This document shows positions 32,893 through 42,077 of a stretch of 64,000 bases of DNA, piece after piece (within the stretch, counting starts at the first letter, position 1; the number at the start of each line of letters is the position of its first letter). Made by a program: the position numbers and the translations under genes. Where the stretch lies: assembly GCF_003143855.1 (NCBI RefSeq), contig NZ_QFRK01000036.1:1-64000 (forward strand). The letters run 5' to 3'. The notes below the pieces were generated by a model that worked only from the letters and a program-made list of their open reading frames with translations, was not told the DNA's origin and searched no databases. Source of the stretch: Streptomyces sp. NWU339 (lineage in GTDB: Bacteria > Actinomycetota > Actinomycetes > Streptomycetales > Streptomycetaceae).

Positions 32893-33645
32893 GTGAAACT
32901 ACTGGTCGTTGAGGCCAACGAACGGGTGTCGGCGGCTCTCGGGGCAGCTCTGGAGGAACAGGGTCTGGAGGCGGTGTGCGCGTCCACCGGCAGGGCCGCG
33001 CTCGAGCTGCTGGACCGGGCCCGCCCGGATGTCGTCCTGCTCGACCTCGCCCTCCCCGACTGCGACGGCTTCGGGCTGTGCGGCGCGATGCGGGCCGCCA
33101 GTACGGTCCCGATCCTGGTGACCACCGCGCGCGGGGACCATCTGTCCTGCGTGCGAGCGCTCGACCTGGGCGCGGACGACCACCTCGTCAAGCCCTACAA
33201 CCTGGCCGAACTGCTGGCCCGGGCCAGGGCGGTGATGCGCCGCGGCCGGCCCGCCGAGCCCGCCACCGCTGACCTCGGAACCGACACCGACACCGCCCCC
33301 GCCGCGGCCGTCCCGGACGGGCCCTTCGAGGAGCCGCCGGGAGACCTGCTGCTGGCCGGGCGGGTACGCATCGACCTGCGGGAGCGGGCCGTCCTGGTCG
33401 ACGGTGCCCCGACCGAACTGCCGGACGACGAGTTCGACATCCTGGCCGCGCTGGCCCGGCGGCCGGGCCGGACACTGCGCGCCGACCAGATCGTCGAGGA
33501 GATCCTGCGCGCGCACCGGGCGTCGCTGCGCGCCACCCTGCCGGCCCGGATCGCCTCGCTGAGGGAACGGCTCGGACCGTCCCGGCTGGTCGAGTCCCCC
33601 GAGGCCGGGTGCTACCGGCTCCCGGTCCCCGAACCGCACGCCTGA
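32893..33645 (+). CDS. Orphan OmpR-type response regulator
   Basis: A 250-residue protein: receiver (1-112) with phosphoacceptor-position Asp51 (LLDLALPDCDG), Thr78 and Lys100 (LVKPY), an Ala/Thr/Pro linker, and a winged helix (about 152-245) whose recognition end, ESPEAGCYRLP, is OmpR-like. The acidic pair after strand 1 is changed to Glu-Ala (VVEANE), so Mg2+ binding and phosphorylation may be weak. No histidine kinase gene is adjacent. The GTG at 32893 follows GAGGA. It closes the regulator block just before glnE. Confidence 0.82.
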   Translation: MKLLVVEANERVSAALGAALEEQGLEAVCASTGRAALELLDRARPDVVLLDLALPDCDGFGLCGAMRAASTVPILVTTARGDHLSCVRALDLGADDHLVKPYNLAELLARARAVMRRGRPAEPATADLGTDTDTAPAAAVPDGPFEEPPGDLLLAGRVRIDLRERAVLVDGAPTELPDDEFDILAALARRPGRTLRADQIVEEILRAHRASLRATLPARIASLRERLGPSRLVESPEAGCYRLPVPEPHA

Positions 33646-34033
33646 CGGCTCGGGACGCCCCGGACGGGCAGGGGGCGGGGGGAGGCCGCCGTGTTCCGGT
33701 GGAAGTCCCGGCCCGGTCGATGCCACCGGCGGGCAGCGGAAGCACTTCGAAGGCCCATGCCCATGGGCACAGCCCCCGTGCCGGTCCGGCCGCCTTGTGG
33801 GCGTCGGCTTCGGCAGCACGCGAACCGCCGCCCCGTCCGGCTGAACGGCTCCCCTCACCGAAGCCGAAAGCGGTGCGCGGCGCCACCGAGAACACGACGG
33901 CGTGTCGCGGGTCGTGGCGGACCCCGCGCGCTTCCGGAACCCGTCGTACGCCGTCCCGGGCCGGGCCCCGAAGGTGCCGATAGGCTCGTCGCCAGTACGA
34001 CCACCGTGATCCGAGGACCGAGGGAGGCCGGGG
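33646..34033. other. Region between the regulator block and glnE
   Basis: A 388-bp stretch without a supported gene. Open frames crossing it are G+C-driven. The last 60 bp, ending in GAGGGAGG, form the glnE leader. I saw no clear operator. Confidence 0.5.
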
Positions 34034-37000
34034 ATGACGTCGGCGCCGGGGCGCAGGAGCAGTACTTTCACACGGCTGCTGCGGCACGGTTTCACCGACC
34101 CGTCCGCCGCCGAGCGGCTGCTGGACGGACCCGAGCTGGTGCCCGTGCGCGACGACCCGGTGCTGCTGGACGCGCTCGGCGCGACCGCCGACCCCGATCT
34201 CGCGCTGCACGGGCTGGTCCGGCTGCTGGAGGCGCAGACCACCGCCACCGACCGGCAGGAAGTGCTCGACACGCTGATCGCCGCCAAGCCGCTGCGCGAC
34301 CGGCTGCTCGGTGTGCTCGGCGCCTCCGAGGCCCTGGCCGACCACCTCGCCCGGCACGCCGGCGACTGGCGGGCGCTCGTCACGTACGAGGCGCGGGACC
34401 TGCACCCCGGCCTGACCGAGTTCGAGGACGGCCTCGCCGGCGTCACCGACCCGGTGTCGCTGCGCGTCGCCTACCGGCGCTGCCTGCTGTCCATCGCCGC
34501 CCGGGACGTCTGCGGCACCACCGAGGTGTCCGAGACCGCCGCCGAACTCGCCGACCTGGCCACCGCCACCCTGCGGGCCGCCCTCGCGCTCGCCGAGGCC
34601 GACGCCCCCGAGGACACCGCCCTGTGCAGGCTCGCGGTGGTCGCGCTGGGCAAGTGCGGCGGACACGAGCTGAACTACGTGTCGGACGTCGACGTCATCT
34701 TCGTCGGAGAAGCCGTCGAGAAGGGTGACGGGGCGGACGAGGACAAGGCCCTGCGCGCCGCGACCCGGCTGGCCTCGCACATGATGCGGATCTGCTCCGA
34801 GAACACCGTCGAGGGCACCATCTGGCCCGTCGACGCCAACCTGCGGCCCGAGGGACGCAACGGCCCCCTCGTCCGCACCCTCGCCTCGCACCGCGCCTAC
34901 TACCAGCGCTGGGCCAAGACCTGGGAGTTCCAGGCGCTGCTCAAGGCCCGCCCGGTGGCCGGCGACCTCGCCCTCGGCGAGGAGTACGTCGCCGCCCTCC
35001 AGCCGCTGGTGTGGCAGGCCGCCGAGCGGGAGAACTTCGTCGCCGACGTCCAGAAGATGCGACGCCGGGTCGTCGAGAACATCCCCACCGCCCAGGTCGA
35101 CCGCCAGCTCAAGCTCGGTCCCGGCGGGCTGCGCGACGTCGAGTTCGCCGTGCAGCTGCTCCAGCTGGTGCACGGCCGCACCGACCCCTCCCTGCGCAGC
35201 GGCACCACCCTCGACGCGCTGAAGGCCCTCGCCGCCGGCGGCTACGTCGGCCGCGCCGACACCGCCCAGCTCGACGCCGCCTACCGCTTCCTGCGCTCGC
35301 TCGAACACCGCATCCAGCTGTACCGGCTGCGCCGCACCCACCTGGTCCCGGAGGACGAGGCCGAGCTGCGCCGCATCGGCCGCTCCCTGGGCATGCGCAA
35401 CGACCCGGTGACGAGCCTGACCCGCGAGTGGAAACGGCACGCCACCGTCGTACGGCGGCTGCACGAGAAGCTGTTCTACCGGCCGCTGCTCGACGCGGTC
35501 GCCCAGCTCGCCCCCGGCGAGGCCCGGCTCAGCGCGGAGGCGGCCCGGGAGCGGCTGGTCGCCCTCGGCTACGCCGACCCCGGCGCCGCCCTGCGGCACC
35601 TGGAGGCGCTGGCGTCCGGCGTGACCCGCAAGGCGGCCATCCAGCGGACCCTGCTGCCCGTGCTGCTCGGCTGGTTCGCCGACTCCGCCGACCCGGACGC
35701 CGGCCTGCTCAACTTCCGCAAGGTCTCGGACGCGCTCGGCAAGACCCCCTGGTACCTGCGGCTGCTGCGGGACGAGGGCGCCGCCGCCGAGAACCTGGCC
35801 CGGGTGCTGTCCGCCGGACGGCTCGCCCCCGACCTGCTGATGCGCGCCCCCGAGGCGGTGGCCCTGCTCGGCGACGGGGAGGCCGGGGGCCTCAGGCCCC
35901 GCTCCCGCGCCCACCTGGAGCAGGAGATCCTCGCTGCGGTCCGCCGCGCCGACGGAGCGGCCCAGGCGGTCACGGCCGCCCGCGGGGTGCGCCGCCGCGA
36001 GCTGTTCCGTACGGCCGCCACCGACATCGTCGGTTCCTACGGCACCGAGTCCCAGCCCGCCGAGGCCGACCAGGGCGCCCTGGTGGACCTGGTCGGCGGC
36101 GCCGTGTCCGACCTGACCGCCGCCACCCTCGCCGGAACCCTGCGCGCGGTCGTCCGGGAGGGCTGGGGGGACACCCTCCCCACCCGCTTCGCGATCATCG
36201 GCATGGGCCGCTTCGGCGGCCACGAGCTGGGCTACGGCTCCGACGCGGACGTCCTGTTCGTCCACGAACCGCGTGACGGCGTGGACGAACGGGAGGCGGC
36301 CGACGCGGCCGGCAAGGTCGTCGCCGAGATGCGCCGGCTGCTCCAGCTCCCCAGCGCCGACCCGCCCCTGCTCATCGACGCCGACCTGCGTCCGGAGGGC
36401 CGGTCCGGGCCGCTGGTGCGCACCCTGAAGTCGTACGAGGCGTACTACCGCCGCTGGTCCCTGGTGTGGGAGCGGCACGCGCTGCTGCGCGCCGAGCACG
36501 TCGCCGGCGACGAGGACCTCGGCCGCCGCTTCGTCGAGCTGATCGAACCGCTGCGTTACCCGGCCGCCGGGCTCGACGAGGAGGCGGTGCGCGAGATCCG
36601 CCGTCTGAAGGCCCGGATGGAGTCCGAACGGCTGCCGCGCGGCACCGACCCCAAACTGCACGCCAAGCTCGGTCCGGGCGGTCTGTCCGACGTGGAGTGG
36701 ACCGTGCAGCTGATGCAGCTGCGGCACGGCGCGCGGGAGCCCGGCCTGCGCACGACCAGGACCCGGGAGGCGCTGGCCGCCGCCCACGCGGCGGGGCTCA
36801 TCTCCGCGGAGGACGCGGTCACCCTCGACGAGGCGTGGGTGCTGGCCACCGGCGTGCGCAACGCGGTCATGCTGGTCCGCGGGCGGGCCGGCGACACCTT
36901 CCCCGCCGACCCCCGCGAACTGGCCGCCGTCGGCCGCTACCTGGGCTACGGCCCGGGCCACGCCGGCGACATGCTCGACACCTACCGGCGCACGACCCGC

Positions 37001-37045
37001 AGGGCGCGGGGCGTGATGGAGGAACTGTTCTACGGCGGGTCCTAG
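34034..37045 (+). CDS. glnE: Bifunctional glutamine synthetase adenylyltransferase/deadenylase
   Basis: A 1003-residue enzyme that adds AMP to, and removes it from, glutamine synthetase I to match activity to nitrogen supply. Two nucleotidyltransferase modules are visible: the N-terminal (removing) module with GGHELNYVSDVDVIF and metal Asp218/Asp220, and the C-terminal (adding) module with GGHELGYGSDADVLF and Asp737/Asp739. Each is followed by the helical PII-uridylyl-transferase-like region (GPGGLRDVEF; GPGGLSDVEW). GAGGGAGG supports the ATG at 34034. It overlaps the convergent PAP2 gene by 4 bp. Confidence 0.97.
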   Translation: MTSAPGRRSSTFTRLLRHGFTDPSAAERLLDGPELVPVRDDPVLLDALGATADPDLALHGLVRLLEAQTTATDRQEVLDTLIAAKPLRDRLLGVLGASEALADHLARHAGDWRALVTYEARDLHPGLTEFEDGLAGVTDPVSLRVAYRRCLLSIAARDVCGTTEVSETAAELADLATATLRAALALAEADAPEDTALCRLAVVALGKCGGHELNYVSDVDVIFVGEAVEKGDGADEDKALRAATRLASHMMRICSENTVEGTIWPVDANLRPEGRNGPLVRTLASHRAYYQRWAKTWEFQALLKARPVAGDLALGEEYVAALQPLVWQAAERENFVADVQKMRRRVVENIPTAQVDRQLKLGPGGLRDVEFAVQLLQLVHGRTDPSLRSGTTLDALKALAAGGYVGRADTAQLDAAYRFLRSLEHRIQLYRLRRTHLVPEDEAELRRIGRSLGMRNDPVTSLTREWKRHATVVRRLHEKLFYRPLLDAVAQLAPGEARLSAEAARERLVALGYADPGAALRHLEALASGVTRKAAIQRTLLPVLLGWFADSADPDAGLLNFRKVSDALGKTPWYLRLLRDEGAAAENLARVLSAGRLAPDLLMRAPEAVALLGDGEAGGLRPRSRAHLEQEILAAVRRADGAAQAVTAARGVRRRELFRTAATDIVGSYGTESQPAEADQGALVDLVGGAVSDLTAATLAGTLRAVVREGWGDTLPTRFAIIGMGRFGGHELGYGSDADVLFVHEPRDGVDEREAADAAGKVVAEMRRLLQLPSADPPLLIDADLRPEGRSGPLVRTLKSYEAYYRRWSLVWERHALLRAEHVAGDEDLGRRFVELIEPLRYPAAGLDEEAVREIRRLKARMESERLPRGTDPKLHAKLGPGGLSDVEWTVQLMQLRHGAREPGLRTTRTREALAAAHAAGLISAEDAVTLDEAWVLATGVRNAVMLVRGRAGDTFPADPRELAAVGRYLGYGPGHAGDMLDTYRRTTRRARGVMEELFYGGS

Positions 37046-38058
37046 GACCCGTCCGGGGGGCGGGAGCCGCCCGGGGCGAGGGCGGGGTCCGGCGTGCGGG
37101 GGGCCACCACGCCCGCCCTCCCGCTGTCCGGGACCCTGCCGTCGGAGCTGTCCGAGCCGGCCGGGCCCTCGCCGCCGGTGTCCTCGGAGCCCCCGCCCCC
37201 GCCGCCCGTGCCGGTGAGGCTCCCGCCGCCCTGGTCCGGCACGAGTCTCGGCAGGGCGTACGGGCGGCTGCCGTACCAGACCGTCGCCGGCGCGTAGCCG
37301 AAGGCGAGGCAGAGCAGGCCGCCCACCGCGTCCAGCCAGAAGTGGTTGGCGGTGGCGATGATGACCACCAGTGTGCCCGCCGGATACAGCAGCCCCAGGA
37401 CCCGCGCCCACGGGACGGTCGCCAGCGCGAAGACGGTCAGCCCGCACCACACCGACCAGCCGATGTGCATCGAGGGCATCGCGGCGTACTGGTTGGACAT
37501 GTTCTTCAGGTCGCCGGAGGCCATCGACCCCCACGTCTCGTGGACCACGACGGTGTCGATGAAACCGCCGCCGTTCATCAGGCGCGGCGGGGCGAGCGGG
37601 AACAGGTAGTAGCCGGCCAGGGCGACGACCGTGGTCGAGAACAGCACCAGCCGGGTCGCCGCATAACGGCCGGGATGGCCACGGTAGAGCCACACCAGGA
37701 CACCCAGCGTGACCACGAAGTGCAACGTGGCGTAGTAGTAGTTCATGCCGACCACGAGCCAGGTCACCGAGTTCACCGCGTGGTTGACCGACTGCTCGAA
37801 GGCGAGACCGAGCTGCCGCTCCAGGTCCCAGAGCCAGTCCGCGTTGCGCAGTGCCTTGGACTTCTGCTCCGGCACGGCGTTGCGGACGAGTGAGTACGTC
37901 CAGTAACTCACCGCGATCAGCAGGATCTCGAACCACAACCGCGGCCTGCGGGGAGTGCGCAGGCGACGCAGGAGGCCCCGCCCCTCCCCGTTTCCGACGG
38001 GGTGCGCTGCGGCCTGGTCCTCCCGGCCTTCCAGCGTGGTCACCGTCGCTTCACCCAT
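37042..38058 (-). CDS. PAP2-superfamily membrane phosphatase-like protein
   Basis: A 338-residue polytopic protein with about six hydrophobic segments. PAP2 motif 2 is PSMHIGWS (His198) and motif 3 is ATANHFWLDAVGG (His239, Asp243); motif 1 is weak (LAPPRL). It resembles the inositol-phosphorylceramide-synthase-like branch of PAP2 proteins. It may dephosphorylate or transfer a lipid head group at the outer membrane face. The C-terminal 75 residues are a disordered Gly/Asp/Ser/Pro tail. ATG 38058 is taken; GTG 38064 would add two residues. Confidence 0.85.
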   Translation of the reverse strand: MGEATVTTLEGREDQAAAHPVGNGEGRGLLRRLRTPRRPRLWFEILLIAVSYWTYSLVRNAVPEQKSKALRNADWLWDLERQLGLAFEQSVNHAVNSVTWLVVGMNYYYATLHFVVTLGVLVWLYRGHPGRYAATRLVLFSTTVVALAGYYLFPLAPPRLMNGGGFIDTVVVHETWGSMASGDLKNMSNQYAAMPSMHIGWSVWCGLTVFALATVPWARVLGLLYPAGTLVVIIATANHFWLDAVGGLLCLAFGYAPATVWYGSRPYALPRLVPDQGGGSLTGTGGGGGGSEDTGGEGPAGSDSSDGRVPDSGRAGVVAPRTPDPALAPGGSRPPDGS

Positions 38059-38187
38059 GGGCACAGAGTCTGCCAGAAAAGCCCTTCCCGCAGATCATCC
38101 CCGGTCGGGACCGGCCCGCATGTCTCCCCCGGGCAGAGGCCCGCGGTCTCCTCCCGGGGCAGTGGACGAAACGTCGTCCCCTCCGCC

Positions 38188-39222
38188 CTAGGGGCGGTTC
38201 CGGTCACCGGGGGCCGAAGCGGTCGAACCGCGCACCACCAGCTCCGGCATGAAAACGAACTCGCTGTGCGGAGCGGGCGTCCCGCCGATCTCCTCCAGCA
38301 GGGTGCGCACCGCGGCCTGGCCCATCGCCGGGACCGGCTTGCGGACCGTGGTCAGCGGCGGGTCGGTGAAGGCGATCAGCGGGGAGTCGTCGAAGCCGAC
38401 CACCGAGATGTCCCTCGGCACGTCCAGACCCCGCTGCCGCGCCGCCCGTATCGCACCCAGCGCCATCATGTCGCTGGCGCACACCACCGCCGTGCACCCG
38501 CGGTCCATGAGTGCCGTGGCGGCGGCCTGGCCGCCCTCCAGGGTGTACAGGGAGTGCTGGACCAGCTCCGTCTCCACGGTCCGGGCGTCCAGGCCCACCT
38601 GGTCCTGCATGGTGCGGACGAAGCCCTCGATCTTGCGCTGCACGGGCACGAACCGCTTCGGCCCGAGCGCCAGCCCGATGCGGGTGTGGCCGAGGGAGGC
38701 GAGATGCGTGACCGCGAGCGCCATCGCCGCCCGGTCGTCGGGGGAGATGAACGGCGCCTGCACCTTCGGGGAGAAGCCGTCGACCAGCACGAACGGCACA
38801 CCCTGGGCGCGCAGTCGCTCGTAGCGCTGCATGTCGGCGGTGGTGTCCGCGTGCAGCCCGGAGACGTAGATGATGCCGGCCACCCCCCGGTCCACGAGCA
38901 TCTCCGTCAGCTCGTCCTCCGTCGACCCGCCCGGGGTCTGGGTGGCGAGCACCGGCGTGTAGCCCTGACGGGTCAGCGCCTGCCCGATGACCTGGGCCAG
39001 GGCCGGGAAGATCGGGTTCTCCAGCTCCGGGGTGATCAGACCCACCAGACCCTCGCTGCGCTGCCGCAGCCGCACCGGGCGTTCGTAGCCCAGGACGTCG
39101 AGGGCGGCGAGCACGGACTGGCGGGTGGTGGCGGCGACGCCCGGCTTGCCGTTGAGCACGCGGCTGACGGTCGCCTCGCTCACCCCGGCCTGAGCGGCGA
39201 TGTCGGCAAGACGTGTGGTCAC
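38188..39222 (-). CDS. malR: LacI-family maltodextrin repressor
   Basis: A 344-residue LacI/GalR repressor. The helix-turn-helix and hinge are in TRLADIAAQAGVSEATVSRVLNGKPGV; the sugar-binding domain follows (GLVGLITPELENPIFPALAQ). It is divergent from malEFG and controls them in S. coelicolor, where maltose releases it. GTG 39222 gives the recalled S. coelicolor length. The frame also reaches an ATG at 39315 with an excellent GAGGGA site, adding a 31-residue basic extension, so the true start is uncertain. Confidence 0.93.
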   Translation of the reverse strand: MTTRLADIAAQAGVSEATVSRVLNGKPGVAATTRQSVLAALDVLGYERPVRLRQRSEGLVGLITPELENPIFPALAQVIGQALTRQGYTPVLATQTPGGSTEDELTEMLVDRGVAGIIYVSGLHADTTADMQRYERLRAQGVPFVLVDGFSPKVQAPFISPDDRAAMALAVTHLASLGHTRIGLALGPKRFVPVQRKIEGFVRTMQDQVGLDARTVETELVQHSLYTLEGGQAAATALMDRGCTAVVCASDMMALGAIRAARQRGLDVPRDISVVGFDDSPLIAFTDPPLTTVRKPVPAMGQAAVRTLLEEIGGTPAPHSEFVFMPELVVRGSTASAPGDRNRP

Positions 39223-39404
39223 AGCACCGGACTGTATCCGCCGGCCCACTCGTTGCACACCGGACGGACGCCTGGTGCGCGCCGTCGGACGGCCCGCTGC
39301 GGGCTGCTGGGTCATCGCTGTCCCTCTTGTCATGGCATGTCGTGGTCGGCAGGTCGTGATCGGCGTCCGTACCGCAACGGATGATTCTCCCGGCGGAAAC
39401 GGAT

Positions 39405-39429
39405 GGCAAGTACTTGCAGAGTCTTGCAC
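39405..39429. promoter_or_regulatory. Candidate MalR operator, malR side
   Basis: A perfect 12-bp palindrome GCAAGTACTTGC (39406-39417) is followed 5 bp later by another CTTGCA half-site. The same GCAAG/CTTGC words recur before malE, the amylase and the pullulanase. It may allow MalR to repress its own gene. Confidence 0.6.
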
Positions 39430-39538
39430 AACAGTCCGAACCTCGGCCCTGCGACCGGAAACCCGGGGTCGCGCGGCGGTCGGGGAGCCGCCCGGAGCGG
39501 GGCGGGGGGAGGTCACGGCGGCATAACTGTCGAGCCTT

Positions 39539-39559
39539 CTTGCAAAATTTTTCAGCAAG
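39539..39559. promoter_or_regulatory. Candidate MalR operator in the malE promoter
   Basis: CTTGC and GCAAG arms flank an A/T tract, the right half reading TTTCAGCAAG (39550-39559). That 10-mer recurs exactly before the amylase gene. The site lies about 130 bp upstream of malE. Confidence 0.65.
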
Positions 39560-39691
39560 GTCTTTCGGATCGGTTGCATCGCTGTTACGTTCACGTCGCC
39601 CGGCGGCCCCATCGGCGCGGTCGGCAGTCGGCAGGGCGGCAGACGGGGCCGCACCTTGCACACCCGGGCTTCACACCCTCAAGGAGAACTC

Positions 39692-40963
39692 ATGCGGCGT
39701 GGCATAGCGGCCACCGCGCTGGTGGCGTCCCTCGCCCTCACGGCGACGGCCTGCGGCGGAGACAGTGACAGCGGCGACAAGGCCGACGGCCCGGTCACCA
39801 TCACCTGGTGGGACACCTCCAACGCGACCAACGAGGCGCCGACGTACAAGGCCCTGGTCAAGGAGTTCGAGGCGGCCAACAAGGACATCAAGGTCAACTT
39901 CGTCAACGTCCCCTTCGACCAGGCGCAGAACAAGTTCGACACCGCCGCCGGCTCCAAGGGCGCCCCCGACGTGCTGCGCTCCGAGGTCGGCTGGACCCCG
40001 GCCTTCGCCAAGAAGGGCTTCTTCCTGCCGCTGGACGGCACCGAAGCGCTGAAGGACCAGGCCGCGTTCAAGCCCAACCTGGTCGAGCAGGCCAAGTACG
40101 AGGGCAAGACCTACGGCGTGCCGTTCACCACGGACACCCTCGCCTTCGTCTACAACAAGGAACTGTTCGAGAAGGCCGGCGTCGAGGCCCCCAAGACCTG
40201 GGACGACCTGAAGAAGGCCGCCGCCACCATCAAGGACAAGACCGGCGTCGACGGCTACTGGGGCTCCACCGCGGGCTACTACGCCCAGCCGTTCCTCTAC
40301 GGCGAGGGCACCGACATGGTCGACGCCGACGCCAAGAAGATCACCGTGAAGTCGGCCGAGGCCAAGAAGGCCTACGGCACGTGGCTGGACCTCTTCGACG
40401 GCAAGGGCCTGCACAAGGCCGACGTCACCGCCGAGGCCTACGCCCACATCCAGGACGCGTTCATCAACGGCAAGGTCGCCTCGATCATCCAGGGCCCGTG
40501 GGAGATCACCAACTTCTACAAGGGCTCGGCCTTCAAGGACAAGGAGAACCTGGGCATCACCACCGTCCCGGCCGGCTCCACCGGCAAGGCGGGCGCCCCG
40601 ACCGGCGGCCACAACCTCTCGGTCTACGCCGGTTCCGAGGAGGCGAAGCAGAAGGCCGCGCTGAAGCTCGTCAACTTCATGACCTCGGCCAAGGCCCAGG
40701 AGACCATCGCCCTGAAGAACTCCACGCTGCCCACCCGCGACGACGCCTACACCGACGAGGTCAAGGCCGACCCGGGCATCGCCGGCTACCAGACGGTCCT
40801 CGAGGCCGCCCAGCCGCGCCCGGCGCTGCCCGAGTACAGCTCGCTGTGGGGTCCGATGGACGACGAGCTGCCCCAGATCGCGGGCGGCAAGGAGTCCCTG
40901 GACAAGGGGCTGAGTGACGCGGAGACCGCCATCACCAAGCTGGTGCCGGACTTCAGCAAGTAA
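39692..40963 (+). CDS. malE: Maltose/maltodextrin-binding lipoprotein
   Basis: A 423-residue ABC solute-binding lipoprotein. The signal peptide ends in the lipobox ALTATAC with acylated Cys21, followed by the family-1 binding fold (ITWWDTSNATNE near the start; GPWEITNFYKG later). It captures maltodextrins outside the cell for MalFG. AAGGAG six bases before the ATG at 39692 fixes the start. It is first in malE-malF-malG-aglA and divergent from malR. A stem-loop after it probably makes malE mRNA more abundant than malFG mRNA. Confidence 0.96.
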   Translation: MRRGIAATALVASLALTATACGGDSDSGDKADGPVTITWWDTSNATNEAPTYKALVKEFEAANKDIKVNFVNVPFDQAQNKFDTAAGSKGAPDVLRSEVGWTPAFAKKGFFLPLDGTEALKDQAAFKPNLVEQAKYEGKTYGVPFTTDTLAFVYNKELFEKAGVEAPKTWDDLKKAAATIKDKTGVDGYWGSTAGYYAQPFLYGEGTDMVDADAKKITVKSAEAKKAYGTWLDLFDGKGLHKADVTAEAYAHIQDAFINGKVASIIQGPWEITNFYKGSAFKDKENLGITTVPAGSTGKAGAPTGGHNLSVYAGSEEAKQKAALKLVNFMTSAKAQETIALKNSTLPTRDDAYTDEVKADPGIAGYQTVLEAAQPRPALPEYSSLWGPMDDELPQIAGGKESLDKGLSDAETAITKLVPDFSK

Positions 40964-40971
40964 CCGCCCGT

Positions 40972-41016
40972 GTGGCCGCCGGACCCGCTTCCAGGAGGGG
41001 AGGGCCCGGCGGCCAC
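40972..41016 (+). terminator. Stem-loop between malE and malF
   Basis: Exact 11-bp arms (GTGGCCGCCGG at 40972-40982 and its complement at 41006-41016) begin 9 bp after the malE stop. It likely blocks 3' decay or partly ends transcription, giving excess binding protein as in other sugar operons. Confidence 0.65.
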
Positions 41017-41059
41017 CGGCCTGTGCCGAACCCCTTGATCATCCAGAAGGTGCCGAACC

Positions 41060-42064
41060 ATGACAGTCGCCATCGACCGCGCGACCGGCAAACGCCGCGG
41101 TGACCGCGCGCCCCGCCCCGGCCCGGTCAGCCGCCTGAAGCACGCCTACCAGAAGCACTGGTACGCCTACGCCATGATCGTGCCCGTGGTCGTCGTGCTC
41201 GGCACCATCGTGCTGTACCCCCTGGCCTACGGCTTCTACCTCACCCTCACCGACGCCAACAGCCTCAACTCGGCCCGCACCATCGGCGTCAACGAGATCG
41301 AGGCCACCTACAAGTTCATCGGCCTGGACAACTACGCCGACATCCTGTGGGGCGAGACGGCGTACGACCGCTTCTGGTCGCACTTCATCTGGACGATCGT
41401 ATGGACGGCGGCCTGTGTCGCCCTGCACTACACCATCGGCCTGGGCCTGGCCCTGCTGCTCAACCAGAAGCTGCGCGGCCGCACCCTCTACCGGCTGATC
41501 CTGATCCTGCCGTGGGCCGTGCCGACCTTCGTCACCGTCTTCGGCTGGCGGTTCATGCTCGCGGACAGCGGCATCATCAACTCAGGCCTGGAGACTCTGG
41601 GCCTGCCGACACCGCCGTGGCTGGAGGACGCCTTCTGGCAGCGGTTCGCCGCGATCATGGTCAACACCTGGTGCGGTGTGCCGTTCATGATGGTCTCCCT
41701 GCTCGGCGGGCTCCAGTCCATCGACGGCACCCTCTACGAGGCTGCCGAGATGGACGGCGCGAACGCCTGGCAGCGGTTCCGGCACGTCACCCTGCCCGGC
41801 CTCAGGTCGGTCAGCTCCACCGTCGTGCTGCTCGGCGTCATCTGGACCTTCAACCAGTTCGCCATCATCTTCCTGCTGTTCGGCAACACCGCCCCGGACG
41901 CCCAGATCCTCGTGACCTGGTCCTACTACCTCGGCTTCGGACAGCAGCCACGCGACTTCGCGCAGTCCGCCGCCTACGGCATGCTGCTGCTGGCCATCCT
42001 GATCGTCTTCACCTCCTTCTACCGCCGCTGGCTGAACCGCAATGAGCAGCAGCTCGCGATCTGA
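41060..42064 (+). CDS. malF: Maltodextrin ABC permease MalF
   Basis: A 334-residue permease with six hydrophobic segments. The cytosolic EAA loop that docks the ATPase is visible as YEAAEMDGANAWQRFRHVTLP. It forms the channel with MalG for MalE-delivered maltodextrins. The ATG at 41060 follows GAAGGTG. It is 13 bp ahead of malG in the same operon. No malK gene is present; in S. coelicolor the shared MsiK ATPase serves this permease. Confidence 0.95.
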   Translation: MTVAIDRATGKRRGDRAPRPGPVSRLKHAYQKHWYAYAMIVPVVVVLGTIVLYPLAYGFYLTLTDANSLNSARTIGVNEIEATYKFIGLDNYADILWGETAYDRFWSHFIWTIVWTAACVALHYTIGLGLALLLNQKLRGRTLYRLILILPWAVPTFVTVFGWRFMLADSGIINSGLETLGLPTPPWLEDAFWQRFAAIMVNTWCGVPFMMVSLLGGLQSIDGTLYEAAEMDGANAWQRFRHVTLPGLRSVSSTVVLLGVIWTFNQFAIIFLLFGNTAPDAQILVTWSYYLGFGQQPRDFAQSAAYGMLLLAILIVFTSFYRRWLNRNEQQLAI

Positions 42065-42077
42065 GGCAGGAGCCCCC

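Noticed and set aside
22685..33645. Biosynthetic gene cluster
   Set aside because: The pathway-type regulators suggested one, but no PKS, NRPS, terpene, RiPP or tailoring set is present.
33188..37936. Minus-strand open frame of 1582 codons
   Set aside because: Antisense to glnE and neighbouring genes, low complexity, no start signal.
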